A stretch of DNA of 64,000 bases from Massiliimalia sp050943535 (GTDB lineage: Bacteria > Bacillota > Clostridia > Oscillospirales > Ruminococcaceae): positions 1-64,000 of the forward strand of contig JBMNPJ010000005.1 of the NCBI GenBank assembly GCA_050943535.1. The letters run 5' to 3'. The position numbers and the translations under genes were made by a program. This document shows, piece by piece, positions 8,665 to 17,462 of this stretch (position 1 is its first letter; every line of letters begins with the position of its first letter). The notes below the pieces were generated by a model. It did no database searches, was not told where the DNA came from, and saw nothing but the letters and a program-made list of their open reading frames with translations.

Positions 8665-9813
8665 GTGAAAATTTCTCAGACAAAAGATATCCGTGCGTCC
8701 AACCGGCTGACAATATTAAATCATATTATTTCCAATCAACCTGTGTCACGGGCGGAGGTGTCCTCAAAAACAGGATTAAATAAAGCAACGGTTTCTACCA
8801 TTGTCAAAGAATGGATTGATATGGATCTGGTCACAGAAACCGAACTGGGTGACTCTACAGGAGGCAGAAAACCCATTTTGCTGCAGCAGATTGCCGATGC
8901 CGCATATTGTATTGCCATAGAAATCAGTGTTACCAAAATTCGGGTAATTTTATGTAACCTGGCAAACCAACTGATCCAACACGAGGTTTTGCCCATAGAG
9001 GAAAAAGGTTTTACGGTAAACTATTGCCATCTTTCCAGTTTGCTGGAAAAGATGATTGCACAGGTGCCGTCTTCTCCTTATGGAATCATTGGGATTGGAG
9101 TCTCTATTTGGGGTGTTGTGGATTTAGACGGTGTCATCCGGAATATTCCTCAATTGCAGTGGCGGAACATAGATCTGAAAAAGCTATTGGAGGATCGTTT
9201 TGGAATTCCGGTTTATGTGAATAACGATGGGAATCTGGCGGCCATGTGTGAAATGAAGCGTCATCCCGAATACGCGGATATGGTTACCTTAAATATTGGG
9301 GACACGATCTCTGCTGGATTGGTAGCCAATGGACAGGTGATCCATGGGTTTTTGGGATTTGCCAATGCGCTGGCACACCATACCATCAACTTCACAGAAA
9401 AAACTCCATGCTCCTGTGGAAAATATGGATGCTGGGAGCAGTACTGCTCTAATCAGGTGGTAATTCAAAAAATGAATGAGCATCTGGATCAGCCGATTCA
9501 CACCATTGAGGAATTTATCCAGCTGGTTCGGGAAGAAAATCCGGATGCCAAAGAAATTTTAGAGGACTTTATTCAGGTATTGGGAGTGGGAATTGCCAAC
9601 GCAATTTTCATTTTAAACAGTGAAGTCATTATTTTAAATTCTAAAATTATTTCAGCGTTTCCTTATTTGCTTCCGGAAATTGAAAACCACATTCTGTTGC
9701 CGATTACACAGACACAGGAATTTTTAATTTCTGATTTAGGGGATTACAGTTCTATTTTAGGGGCTGCGGATCAGGCGATTCAGCGGTTTTATGGGGAACT
9801 GGCCAACCGTTAA
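8665..9813 (+). CDS. ROK-family transcriptional regulator
   Basis: A 382-residue protein with an N-terminal winged helix-turn-helix (residues about 10-55, with SRAEVSSKTGLNKATVS) and a sugar-kinase-like ROK domain. The ROK zinc motif C.CG..GC.E is present (PCSCGKYGCWEQYC), as is the ATP-site-like GIGVSIWG. These proteins usually repress catabolic genes until a ligand binds. GTG 8665 follows AAGGAGG. A TATGAT box at 8620-8625 may be its own -10 element. Its position at the end of the cluster makes it the probable regulator, although ROK ligands are normally sugars. Confidence 0.8.
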   Translation: MKISQTKDIRASNRLTILNHIISNQPVSRAEVSSKTGLNKATVSTIVKEWIDMDLVTETELGDSTGGRKPILLQQIADAAYCIAIEISVTKIRVILCNLANQLIQHEVLPIEEKGFTVNYCHLSSLLEKMIAQVPSSPYGIIGIGVSIWGVVDLDGVIRNIPQLQWRNIDLKKLLEDRFGIPVYVNNDGNLAAMCEMKRHPEYADMVTLNIGDTISAGLVANGQVIHGFLGFANALAHHTINFTEKTPCSCGKYGCWEQYCSNQVVIQKMNEHLDQPIHTIEEFIQLVREENPDAKEILEDFIQVLGVGIANAIFILNSEVIILNSKIISAFPYLLPEIENHILLPITQTQEFLISDLGDYSSILGAADQAIQRFYGELANR

Positions 9814-9841
9814 TGATCTAGAGATTTTTGAGCTTAAAAAG

Positions 9842-9875
9842 ACTGCCGGTCATCGATTTGATGACCGGCAGTTTA
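9842..9875 (+). terminator. Terminator after ROK gene
   Basis: A 13-base perfect stem, ACTGCCGGTCATC at 9842-9854 with its complement at 9860-9872, loop GATTT. The T-run is short (TTTA). The same hairpin with identical loop recurs at 10285-10317, so the two copies bracket the repeat element at 9881-10260. Confidence 0.75.
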
Positions 9876-9880
9876 GACTG

Positions 9881-10260
9881 TAGAAAAAGGTAATGTAAAC
9901 TGGCAAATTGCACAAATAAAAATATTATACCAGACTCTTTGGAACGATTAGCGCCGTAGCGCTTTTTTGCAGAACAACCGTTTTTATCAGGTGTGCAAAC
10001 AATTCTCGGGGGTCTTGGGGGCAGTGCGACTAACTGAATATTTCCGGAGCACGCCCCCAAGTGCCCTTTTCTGCTTCCTCTTTTTGGCATAAAAAGAGGA
10101 AGTGCAGGTGCGGGCTGCATAAGCCCACAAAAGAAAGATAAAAAATTTGTCTCCGACGCACGCGGTATAAATACCACTAAGGGATTCACGCAATAGTCCT
10201 GCGGACTTTTGCTCCCCTTAAGAATCCCAAAAAATAAAAAATTTGTGCAATTTTTTATTG
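9881..10260. repeat. Interspersed non-coding repeat, copy A
   Basis: No credible gene lies here. The sequence shares blocks with 14911-15290: TAGAAAAAG and GCAAATTGCA near the left edge, a 20-base block around TTTTTATCAGGTGTGC, GGGCAGTGCGA, AAGTGCCCTTTTC and TTTGGCATAAAAAGAGG. It contains the strong hairpins CTTGGGGGC/GCCCCCAAG and CTTCCTCTTTTT/AAAAAGAGGAAG. Both copies begin directly after a terminator stem. Likely a genome-wide interspersed element or structured RNA family; open frames across it are incidental. Confidence 0.6.
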
Positions 10261-10284
10261 TAATACACTTTATCGACAAGTTGA

Positions 10285-10321
10285 AACTGCCGGTCATCGA
10301 TTTGATGACCGGCAGTTTTTT
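10285..10321 (+). terminator. Second copy of the ACTGCCGG terminator hairpin
   Basis: Stem AACTGCCGGTCATC (10285-10298) with its complement at 10304-10317, loop GATTT, then a T-run. It is the same stem and loop as at 9842-9872. The T-run lies on the plus side, although the adjacent regulator gene is on the minus strand and ends at 10326. Confidence 0.7.
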
Positions 10322-10325
10322 AATA

Positions 10326-10763
10326 TCATGAATCGTTTTCTGCAGAGCGTTCATTTTGAATATTGATTAAATCCTGCAGGGTGTAAGAATCCACAACCTG
10401 ATCAATCGCCTGTTTTAGCTTTCTCCAAACCACAACAGTGGCACAGCTGTCCATTTTAGAACAGGGCTGAGGTACCTTACAATCTAAGCAGGCAACCGGA
10501 GCCAGGTCGCCTTCTACTGCCCGGAGAATATCTCCTACAGTATATTCCTTGGGGGATTTTGTCAAAGCATAGCCGCCTTGTACCCCACGGATACTTTTTA
10601 CATATCCTGCCCGATTCAGTTGAATCACAATTTGTTCCAAATATTTATTGGAAATTTGCTGATGGGCAGCCACGGATTTCAGGGGTATGTATCCATCCTC
10701 ACCGTGAAGCGCCAAATCCAGCATCATGCGGACCGCATAGCGGCCTTTTGTTGAAATTTTCAT
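10326..10763 (-). CDS. Rrf2-family transcriptional regulator
   Basis: A 145-residue protein of normal Rrf2 length with an N-terminal winged helix (MKISTKGRYAVRMMLDLA). Four cysteines at 92, 95, 101 and 107 give C-x2-C-x5-C-x5-C, which keeps the three positions used by IscR/NsrR-type [Fe-S] sensors and adds one. It may sense iron-sulfur or redox status, or cysteine supply as CymR does. It lies 100 bases downstream of the PatB-like lyase on the same strand, which favours a role in sulfur metabolism. Confidence 0.85.
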   Translation of the reverse strand: MKISTKGRYAVRMMLDLALHGEDGYIPLKSVAAHQQISNKYLEQIVIQLNRAGYVKSIRGVQGGYALTKSPKEYTVGDILRAVEGDLAPVACLDCKVPQPCSKMDSCATVVVWRKLKQAIDQVVDSYTLQDLINIQNERSAENDS

Positions 10764-10863
10764 GGCTTAAACCGTCCCTTTCGCATTTCTGTAAATTAGA
10801 TGATCATGGCGTTTTCAGTCGGCATGGGCAACCTTGGTCTGATTGCAGCAAATAAAATGTTTT

Positions 10864-12045
10864 TTACTGCTTTCTCAGAGTTTGAACCGCAGCCAATAAA
10901 CGCTGCATAGCTTTTTGGAGCACACAGCGAGGGCAGGCCACATTGACCCGCATAAAACCTTCTCCTTGTTTTCCAAAGGCAGCGCCGTTGTTGAGCCAAA
11001 GTCCTGCCTTGGTGAAAAAGCTGTCCAGCTGGTCTGCTGGGATACCTAAATTGCGGCAGTCAAACCACAAAAGATAGGTGCCGTCAGGATTCGGCATGGT
11101 GATTTCCGGAATGTTCTGGGAAAGAAAATCCTTCACATAGGTGATGTTGCCTTCCAAATAACGGAGCATTGCGTCCAGCCAGTCAGCACCCTGTTCATAA
11201 GCAGCCTGACAAGCGGCAGGGCCAAACAGGTTGGAACCGTCTGTGTGGTAAGACCGGAGAACTTTTAAAAATGCTTCCCGAAGTTCCGGGTTTGGAATAA
11301 AGATATTAGAATGCTGTAAACCTGCTACGTTAAAGGTTTTGCTGGTAGAGGTACAGATTACACAGTTTTGTTCCATCTGGGAATTGATGCTGGCAAATAC
11401 ATGGTGAGTATGTCCTTTGTAAACAAAGTCAGAGTGAATTTCATCAGAAACCACAACCACATGATGTTTTGCACAGATTTCGCCCAGCCGGAGCAGTTCT
11501 TCCTTGGTCCATACTCTGCCTACCGGATTGTGCGGGCTGCACAGCAGGAATACTTTTACCTGTTCTTGCTGGATTTTCTGTTCCATTTGTTCAAAATCCA
11601 TCCGATATGTACCGTTTTCATAGATCAGAGGATTTTCTACCAATTTCCGGTGATTCATTTCTACTGTAGCGGCAAAAGGAGGGTAGACAGGGGGCTGAAT
11701 CATAACGCCTTCACCATGCCGTGCAAATGCCCGTACTGCACATGCTAAAGCATGTACTACGCCTGGGGTAGTTGTATGCCACTCCCGTTTTGGAGTCCAT
11801 CCAAAACGGCGGGTATACCATCCAATGACCGCGTCATAATAGGCGTCACTTAATCCAGTGTATCCATAAATACCCTGTGCTGCGGTTTTTGCAATGGCTT
11901 CCCGAACAGCGGGAGGAGATAAAAAGTCCATATCTGCTACCCAGAGTGGAATTACATCGTCTGGTTTTCCGTTCTGAGCATTAAAGTCATATTTTACACA
12001 GTTGGTACCTTTTCGGTTTACAACCTGATCAAAATCGTAGTTCAT
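10864..12045 (-). CDS. PatB/MalY-type PLP-dependent C-S lyase (cystathionine beta-lyase)
   Basis: A 393-residue fold-type I aminotransferase-like enzyme, with the family length and the N-terminal MNYDFD..V.R..T...K found in MalY/PatB. The PLP lysine is K236 in STSKTFNVAG, preceded by VVSDEIHSDF. It cleaves the C-S bond of cystathionine or cysteine conjugates to give pyruvate, ammonia and a thiol. The start ATG at 12045 follows AGAAGGAT on the minus strand. The adjacent Rrf2 gene suggests sulfur-linked control. Confidence 0.8.
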   Translation of the reverse strand: MNYDFDQVVNRKGTNCVKYDFNAQNGKPDDVIPLWVADMDFLSPPAVREAIAKTAAQGIYGYTGLSDAYYDAVIGWYTRRFGWTPKREWHTTTPGVVHALACAVRAFARHGEGVMIQPPVYPPFAATVEMNHRKLVENPLIYENGTYRMDFEQMEQKIQQEQVKVFLLCSPHNPVGRVWTKEELLRLGEICAKHHVVVVSDEIHSDFVYKGHTHHVFASINSQMEQNCVICTSTSKTFNVAGLQHSNIFIPNPELREAFLKVLRSYHTDGSNLFGPAACQAAYEQGADWLDAMLRYLEGNITYVKDFLSQNIPEITMPNPDGTYLLWFDCRNLGIPADQLDSFFTKAGLWLNNGAAFGKQGEGFMRVNVACPRCVLQKAMQRLLAAVQTLRKQ

Positions 12046-12063
12046 GGGAAAAATCCTTCTTTC

Positions 12064-12162
12064 TTAACGGTAGTTGCATGAGGGAAGATAAAATTTGGCA
12101 AACTGTATATGGTACAAAGACACATTTTTACAGAATTCCTCAAAAACCCTTATTATAAGCAT
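12064..12162 (-). CDS. Possible 32-residue leader peptide upstream of patB-like gene
   Basis: A short frame with two cysteines starts at 12162 after a strong AGGAGGA (12175-12169, six-base spacing) and stops 18 bases before the lyase start. However, a promoter (TTGACT 12186-12181, 17-base spacer, TATGCT 12163-12158; also TATAAT 12157-12152) overlaps its start, so the lyase transcript may begin inside it. It may be chance. Confidence 0.25.
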   Translation of the reverse strand: MLIIRVFEEFCKNVSLYHIQFAKFYLPSCNYR

Positions 12163-12186
12163 ACCGATTCCTCCTAAGAAAGTCAA
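12152..12186 (-). promoter_or_regulatory. Promoter of the patB-Rrf2 unit
   Basis: On the minus strand TTGACT (12186-12181) is followed after 17 bases by TATGCT and six bases later by TATAAT (12157-12152). Transcription would start near 12145, giving a leader of about 100 bases. Confidence 0.5.
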
Positions 12187-12368
12187 TCGGTTAACGCACA
12201 TCGTTCTGTCAAAAAATAATGGGTAAAATCTAGGCAACTTGCCCATCTTTTTGTTAAAGAAGGTTATTTTTGCAGGTGTTCTTCTTTTATCTGCCGTTAT
12301 TTTAAAAAGATCGAAAAAAAGGAACGGCATCAAGGAAGATTTTTAGGGAAAAAATAAAAATTTTGGGG
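12163..12368. other. Divergent intergenic region
   Basis: AT-rich DNA between the lyase and the mannosidase. Apart from the two promoters I see only a weak hairpin around 12220-12248 (ATGGG/CCCAT). No riboswitch or T-box motif is recognised. Confidence 0.4.
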
Positions 12369-12396
12369 TTGATATTTTACCAGAGTCTGCTATAAT
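12369..12396 (+). promoter_or_regulatory. Promoter of beta-mannosidase gene
   Basis: TTGATA at 12369-12374, a 16-base spacer and a consensus TATAAT at 12391-12396, 33 bases before the ATG. The ribosome binding site AAGGAG is at 12415-12420. Confidence 0.65.
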
Positions 12397-12428
12397 AATG
12401 TAAAAAGAGTAAATAAGGAGTGTAAAAA

Positions 12429-14858
12429 ATGTTAACTTACAATTTACATAAAAATTGGGTTATGCAGCAGCAAGGCTGGAACGAATGGCTTTCTGCCACA
12501 GTGCCTGGCTCTGTTTACCAGGATTTGCTGGACCACGGACGGATGGAAGATCCATACTGGCGGGATAACGAGTTAAAAGCTCTTCCGTTAATGGATTATG
12601 ACTACCATTACCGCACCGAATTTTCTGTGCCGGAAGAACTGTTAAACAGCGACGAAGTGCTGCTTCACTGCGACGGTTTGGATACAGTGGCCGACGTTTA
12701 TGTAAACGGAACCCATGTGGCATTTGTAGATAACATGCACCGCACCTGGGAATGGCCTGTAAAATCCCTGTTAACCGGCGAGCAGAATCAGCTGGAAATC
12801 CAATTCCATTCACCGACCAAATGCATTAAAGAACGGGATGCAAAACTGCATGCAGGCGGTTCTACCGATGCTATGGTAGGGTATCCAAGTCTGCGGAAAA
12901 CCCACTGTATGTTTGGATGGGACTGGGGTCCCAGACTGCCTGACGCAGGAATCTGGCGGGAAATCAAACTGATGGGTGTGGATACTGCCCGTTTGATCAG
13001 CGTTTATGTGGCACAGGATCACCATGACGGTGTAGTAGATCTGTCCCTGACTCCAGAAATTGAAAAGATCAAAGAAGGAGAAATTTCTTATCGGGTGGTT
13101 TTGACTGCTCCGGATGGAACATCCAAAGAATATGCTGGTTCTCCTACTCAAATTCGGGTAGAAAATCCACAGCTTTGGTGGCCAAACGGTTATGGCAAAC
13201 AGAACCTGTACCGGATTTGCGTCATTCTGGAACAGGATGGACGGGAATTGGACCGCTGGGAACGCCGAATTGGTCTGCGCACCATGACCATCTGCCGGGA
13301 AAAAGACCAGTATGGGGAAAGCTTTTGCCATGAAGTAAACGGCGTTAAAATTTTCGCCATGGGTGCGGACTATATTCCGGAAGACAATCTGTTCAGCCGG
13401 ATTACTCCGGAAAGAACCCATCATCTGTTGGAACAGTGTAAAGCGGCCCATTTTAATGCAGTTCGTGTTTGGGGCGGCGGATATTATCCAGATGATTGGT
13501 TCTACGATGCCTGTGATGAATTGGGATTAATGGTATGGCAGGACTTTATGTTTGCCTGTGCAGTATACAATCTGACCGATGAATTTGAAGAAAATGTAAA
13601 ACAGGAGATCATTGACAACGTAAAACGGCTGCGTCATCATCCTTCTTTGGGACTGTGGTGCGGAAATAACGAAATGGAACAGTTTGTAGATGAATGGGAA
13701 TATGACTGTACTCCTCGTCAAAAAGCAGACTATATCAAGATGTATGAATACTTGATTCCAAAACTGCTGAAAGAACACGATCCTCAGACCTTCTATTGGC
13801 CAGCCAGCCCGTCTTCCGGCGGTTCTTTTGATGAACCGAATGCACCTGACCGAGGCGATGTACACTACTGGGCCGTATGGCATGGAAACAAACCATTTTC
13901 TGATTACCGGAATTACTATTTCCGCTATTTGTCTGAATTTGGGTTTGAGTCCTTCCCATGCAAAAAAACAGTAGAAACCTTTGCGTTGGAAGAAGATCAG
14001 AACATTTTCTCTTATGTAATGGAAAAACATCAGCGGTGCAACGGAGCAAACGGCAAAATCATGAACTACCTGTACCAGACCTTCCTGTATCCTACAGATT
14101 TTGATACTTTGCTGTATGCTTCTCAGCTGCTTCAGGCAGAGGCCATTCGCTATGGGGTAGAACATTTCCGCCGCAACCGGGGACGGTGCATGGGTGCGAT
14201 TTACTGGCAGCTGAATGACTGCTGGCCGGTGGCAAGCTGGGCATCTATCGACTACTGCGGACGCTGGAAAGCATTGCATTATTATGCAAAACGGTTCTTT
14301 GCTCCATTGATGCTGTCCTGCTGTGAAGAGGGAATTTTGACCCAGGATACCAATGTCAACGCAGAACCGTATGATGTAAAGAAAAGCTTCCGCCTGAATA
14401 TTGCCAACGAAACCATGGAAACCCAGACTGCAACCGTGAAGTGGCAGCTGCGTCACAACACTTCTGAAATCTGGAAAGAGGGCAGCTGCCAGGTAGAAGT
14501 GGCTCCTTTGAGCAGTTTGTGGCTGGATGAAGTGCTGGCTGAGGAAGCAGACCTGTATTCTGATTATGTCAGCTATCAGCTGGTACAGGACGGTGAAGTG
14601 ATTTCTTCCGGTTCTGTCCTGTTTGGACTGCCGAAACATTTCCATTTCCAGAATCCAGAACTTTCCTGCCGGGTAGAGGAAGACGAGATTGTAGTAACCG
14701 CCAAGGCTTATGCTAAGAGCGTGGAAATTCTCAACGAAAATCAGGATTTGATTCTGTCCGACAACTACTTTGATATGGATGCAGGCGAACGCCGAGTAAA
14801 AGTACTGTCCGGAGATATTACTGGATTGACTTTGCGCAGTGTTTACGATATTCGATAA
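12429..14858 (+). CDS. GH2 beta-mannosidase
   Basis: An 809-residue glycoside hydrolase family 2 enzyme with the beta-mannosidase layout: an N-terminal jelly-roll domain (W..W...VPGSVYQDL), an Ig-like domain, a TIM barrel and C-terminal Ig-like domains. Diagnostic motifs are FGWDWGPRLPDAGIWR, RVWGGGYYPDDWFYD, and LWCGNNE, where E415 is the probable acid/base, with E503 in SEFGFESFP the probable nucleophile. There is no signal peptide, so it should act in the cytoplasm on imported beta-mannosides. It is a single-gene unit with its own promoter and terminator. Confidence 0.92.
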   Translation: MLTYNLHKNWVMQQQGWNEWLSATVPGSVYQDLLDHGRMEDPYWRDNELKALPLMDYDYHYRTEFSVPEELLNSDEVLLHCDGLDTVADVYVNGTHVAFVDNMHRTWEWPVKSLLTGEQNQLEIQFHSPTKCIKERDAKLHAGGSTDAMVGYPSLRKTHCMFGWDWGPRLPDAGIWREIKLMGVDTARLISVYVAQDHHDGVVDLSLTPEIEKIKEGEISYRVVLTAPDGTSKEYAGSPTQIRVENPQLWWPNGYGKQNLYRICVILEQDGRELDRWERRIGLRTMTICREKDQYGESFCHEVNGVKIFAMGADYIPEDNLFSRITPERTHHLLEQCKAAHFNAVRVWGGGYYPDDWFYDACDELGLMVWQDFMFACAVYNLTDEFEENVKQEIIDNVKRLRHHPSLGLWCGNNEMEQFVDEWEYDCTPRQKADYIKMYEYLIPKLLKEHDPQTFYWPASPSSGGSFDEPNAPDRGDVHYWAVWHGNKPFSDYRNYYFRYLSEFGFESFPCKKTVETFALEEDQNIFSYVMEKHQRCNGANGKIMNYLYQTFLYPTDFDTLLYASQLLQAEAIRYGVEHFRRNRGRCMGAIYWQLNDCWPVASWASIDYCGRWKALHYYAKRFFAPLMLSCCEEGILTQDTNVNAEPYDVKKSFRLNIANETMETQTATVKWQLRHNTSEIWKEGSCQVEVAPLSSLWLDEVLAEEADLYSDYVSYQLVQDGEVISSGSVLFGLPKHFHFQNPELSCRVEEDEIVVTAKAYAKSVEILNENQDLILSDNYFDMDAGERRVKVLSGDITGLTLRSVYDIR

Positions 14859-14875
14859 TTACAAATGATAGAAAA

Positions 14876-14906
14876 GGGTGCTGTATGAAAAGTACAGCAC
14901 CCTTTA
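14876..14906 (+). terminator. Terminator after beta-mannosidase
   Basis: GGGTGCTGTA (14876-14885) pairs perfectly with TACAGCACCC (14893-14902) around a seven-base loop, followed by TTTA. Confidence 0.8.
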
Positions 14907-14910
14907 ACTT

Positions 14911-15290
14911 ATAGAAAAAGTTATAGCAAATTGCATAAATGAAATATAATATCGGAAATTTTAAGGCGATCAGCGCCGCAGCGCCTTTGGCAAAGAAATC
15001 GTTTTTATCAGGTGTGCAAACAACACTTTGGGGTTAGAGATAGCCGAAGCTATCTCCTAGGGCAGTGCGAACATGTTTTTACTTCGCAAGTTCATGCTTG
15101 TTATGAGCTTGTCAGGAGCGCCGATAGACTTTCTATATTTCCAAATTGTATGCGCTCCGTCGCCCCCCAAAAGTGCCCTTTTCCCAGTTATCCCTTGGAT
15201 AACTGTTCTCTTCTTTGGCATAAAAAGAGGAAGTGCAGGTGTGGTCAGCAGACATTGTCCGGCGGTGGAACAAAATTTTGCTATTTTATT
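14911..15290. repeat. Interspersed non-coding repeat, copy B
   Basis: The second copy of the element at 9881-10260, again starting directly after a terminator. Shared blocks occur in the same order with diverged, longer sequence between them. The stem CACTTTGGGG near 15030 can pair with CCCCAAAAGTG near 15170, equivalent to the CTTGGGGGC stem of copy A. No credible gene; short frames through it (such as the one reading PALPLFMP) are incidental. Confidence 0.6.
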
Positions 15291-15357
15291 CAGAGTATGA
15301 TAAAATAACAATATCTTTGAGTACAAATAATGGATAAATAATTAGGGAGGTTTTTTC

Positions 15358-15924
15358 ATGAGCAAGGTACCTACTATGGAAGAAGCACAAAAACTGCTGG
15401 AACAGTATAACAAAGAAGAATTTCATCTGCGTCACGGGAAAATTGTATCCGGTGTCATGGGATATTTCGCACAGCAGCTGGATCCGGAACAGGTGGAGTA
15501 TTGGAAGGTAGTAGGTTTGCTCCACGATTTGGATTTTGAATTGTACCCGGAAGAACACTGCATCAAAGAACAGGAACTGATGCGCCAGGCGGGAATTGAG
15601 GAGTCTGTGATCCGGGCAGCGGCAAGCCATGGCTGGGGATTGACTGTGGATATCAAACCGGAACGTCAGATGGAAAAGGTTCTGTATGCCGTAGATGAGC
15701 TGACAGGTTTGATTGGAGCGGTAGCAATTATGCGTCCTTCCAAGAGTGTTGTTGACTTGGAACTGAAATCTGTGAAAAAGAAGTTTAAGGATAAAAAGTT
15801 TGCTGCCGGCTGTTCCCGGGATGTGATTTGTCAGGGTGCTGAGCTGTTAGGGTGGACACTGGATGAATTGATTGAAAAAACCATTTTGGCTATGCGCAGT
15901 CTGATGGATACCATGGAAATTTAA
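15358..15924 (+). CDS. HD-domain hydrolase
   Basis: A 188-residue soluble protein. The HD signature GLLHDLDFELYP (near residues 58-69), an upstream RHGKIV and a later SHGWG give the metal-binding histidines and aspartates of the HD phosphohydrolase superfamily. The exact substrate (nucleotide or other phosphate ester) cannot be told. ATG 15358 follows AGGGAGG. The MATE gene begins 19 bases downstream, so they are probably co-transcribed. Confidence 0.75.
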   Translation: MSKVPTMEEAQKLLEQYNKEEFHLRHGKIVSGVMGYFAQQLDPEQVEYWKVVGLLHDLDFELYPEEHCIKEQELMRQAGIEESVIRAAASHGWGLTVDIKPERQMEKVLYAVDELTGLIGAVAIMRPSKSVVDLELKSVKKKFKDKKFAAGCSRDVICQGAELLGWTLDELIEKTILAMRSLMDTMEI

Positions 15925-15943
15925 AGACGGTCTGGGAGTTAGC

Positions 15944-17296
15944 ATGGAACGAGATTTGACACAAGGAAAAATTGCATCGTCGCTTTTGCGCTTTGCGGCG
16001 CCTATGATTGCAGGAAATCTGCTGCAGCAGTGCTATAATCTTGCGGATACATTTATTGTTGGCAGATGCATTGGTGCTGATGCGCTGGCGGCAGTAGGCT
16101 CTTCTTTTACACTGATGGTGTTTTTGACTTCAATTCTACTGGGACTTTGTATGGGTTCCGGAGCGGTATTCTCCATCTGTTACGGCGCAAGGGAAGAAGA
16201 TAAGCTGAAAAACAGTATCTTTGTATCCTTTGTTCTCATTGGAATCATTGCTGTTGTCATTCAGACAGTGGTGCTGGGGGCACTGGATCCTATTTTGCGG
16301 ATGCTGCAGATCCCCCATGAGATTTTTAAAGAAACCAAGGAATATCTGCAGGTGGTGTGCTGGGGGATATTCTTTACTTATCTGTATAATTACTTTGCCT
16401 CTTTGCTGCGGGCATTGGGGAATTCTGTGGTACCGCTGGTGTTTTTAGCGGTATCTGCCGCAGTTAATATTGTGCTGGATTTTGTATTCATTCTGTGGTT
16501 TTCCATGGGAGTTGCCGGCGCCGCTTTGGCAACGGTGATTGCTCAGGGGATTTCTGCTGCTGGGATGATGATCTATTCAGTGAAAGTACTGCCTCAGCTG
16601 AAACTAAACAAACAGCATATGCGGTTTGACAAAATGATTTTGGATCAGGTCATGAAGTATTCTCTTTTGACCTGTGTGCAGCAGTCAGTGATGAATTTTG
16701 GGATTTTAATGGTACAGGGGCTGATCAACAGCTTTGGCGTTGCGGTGATGGCGGCCTTTGCGGCAGCTAATAAAATTGACGCCTTTGCCTATATGCCCAT
16801 GCAGGATTTCGGCAATGCCTTTTCCACCTTTATTGCGCAAAATTATGGGGCAAAAAAACAGCATCGTATCAGCCAGGGAATCAAGCGTGCTGCATTGATG
16901 GCCATTGGCGCTGGGATTGTGATTTCTGCTTTGGTGTTTGTATTTGCAAAACCGCTGCTCACATTGTTTATCGATCCGTCAGAACAGGAGATTTTATCCA
17001 TAGGGGTGCAGTATCTTCATATTGAAGGAGCCTGCTACTGGGGCATTGGGGTACTGTTTTTATTTTATGGATTGTTCCGCGGCATGGGTTGTCCGGGGAT
17101 TTCTGTGGTGCTTACGGTGATTTCTCTGGGAACCCGGGTATTGCTTGCATATGGATTGGCGGCAATTCCTGCCTTTGGTCTTTTGGGGGTATGGTGGTCT
17201 GTGCCCATTGGATGGGTACTGGCAGATTTGTCAGGACTGCTGTTTTGGAAAAAGAGCAAAGATAAAATCATACAGCTTGATTCTATGGAAATGTGA
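15944..17296 (+). CDS. MATE-family multidrug/sodium efflux protein
   Basis: A 450-residue, 12-helix membrane protein with typical MatE features: RFAAPMIAGNLLQQCYNLADTFIVGR at the N-terminus and two homologous halves (second starting near residue 235). It exports drugs or metabolites by Na+ or H+ antiport. Within the family its ligand is unknown. It lies 19 bases after the HD hydrolase gene. Confidence 0.9.
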   Translation: MERDLTQGKIASSLLRFAAPMIAGNLLQQCYNLADTFIVGRCIGADALAAVGSSFTLMVFLTSILLGLCMGSGAVFSICYGAREEDKLKNSIFVSFVLIGIIAVVIQTVVLGALDPILRMLQIPHEIFKETKEYLQVVCWGIFFTYLYNYFASLLRALGNSVVPLVFLAVSAAVNIVLDFVFILWFSMGVAGAALATVIAQGISAAGMMIYSVKVLPQLKLNKQHMRFDKMILDQVMKYSLLTCVQQSVMNFGILMVQGLINSFGVAVMAAFAAANKIDAFAYMPMQDFGNAFSTFIAQNYGAKKQHRISQGIKRAALMAIGAGIVISALVFVFAKPLLTLFIDPSEQEILSIGVQYLHIEGACYWGIGVLFLFYGLFRGMGCPGISVVLTVISLGTRVLLAYGLAAIPAFGLLGVWWSVPIGWVLADLSGLLFWKKSKDKIIQLDSMEM

Positions 17297-17346
17297 TAAC
17301 AGAATCAGGGTGGAAAACTGCGGGTTTTGAAAGGATTCTAAATTCG

Positions 17347-17375
17347 TTTACAAATTTTTTTAGATGTGATATAAT
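17347..17375 (+). promoter_or_regulatory. Promoter of yitT-like gene
   Basis: TTTACA at 17347-17352, a 17-base spacer and consensus TATAAT at 17370-17375. The leader that follows can form a GGGGCTG/CAGCTCC stem. Confidence 0.65.
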
Positions 17376-17462
17376 GTAACCGTAAATTTTTGGGGCTGGT
17401 GCGAAGGGATCATTTAAGCAGCAGCTCCAATTTGCTGTAAACGGAAAGGATGAATTCAAACA

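Noticed and set aside
9818..10354. Open frame of 178 codons on the minus strand through the repeat element
   Set aside because: It runs through two terminator hairpins and a repeated non-coding element, has no ribosome site, and similar frames in copy B encode unrelated peptides apart from the repeat block.
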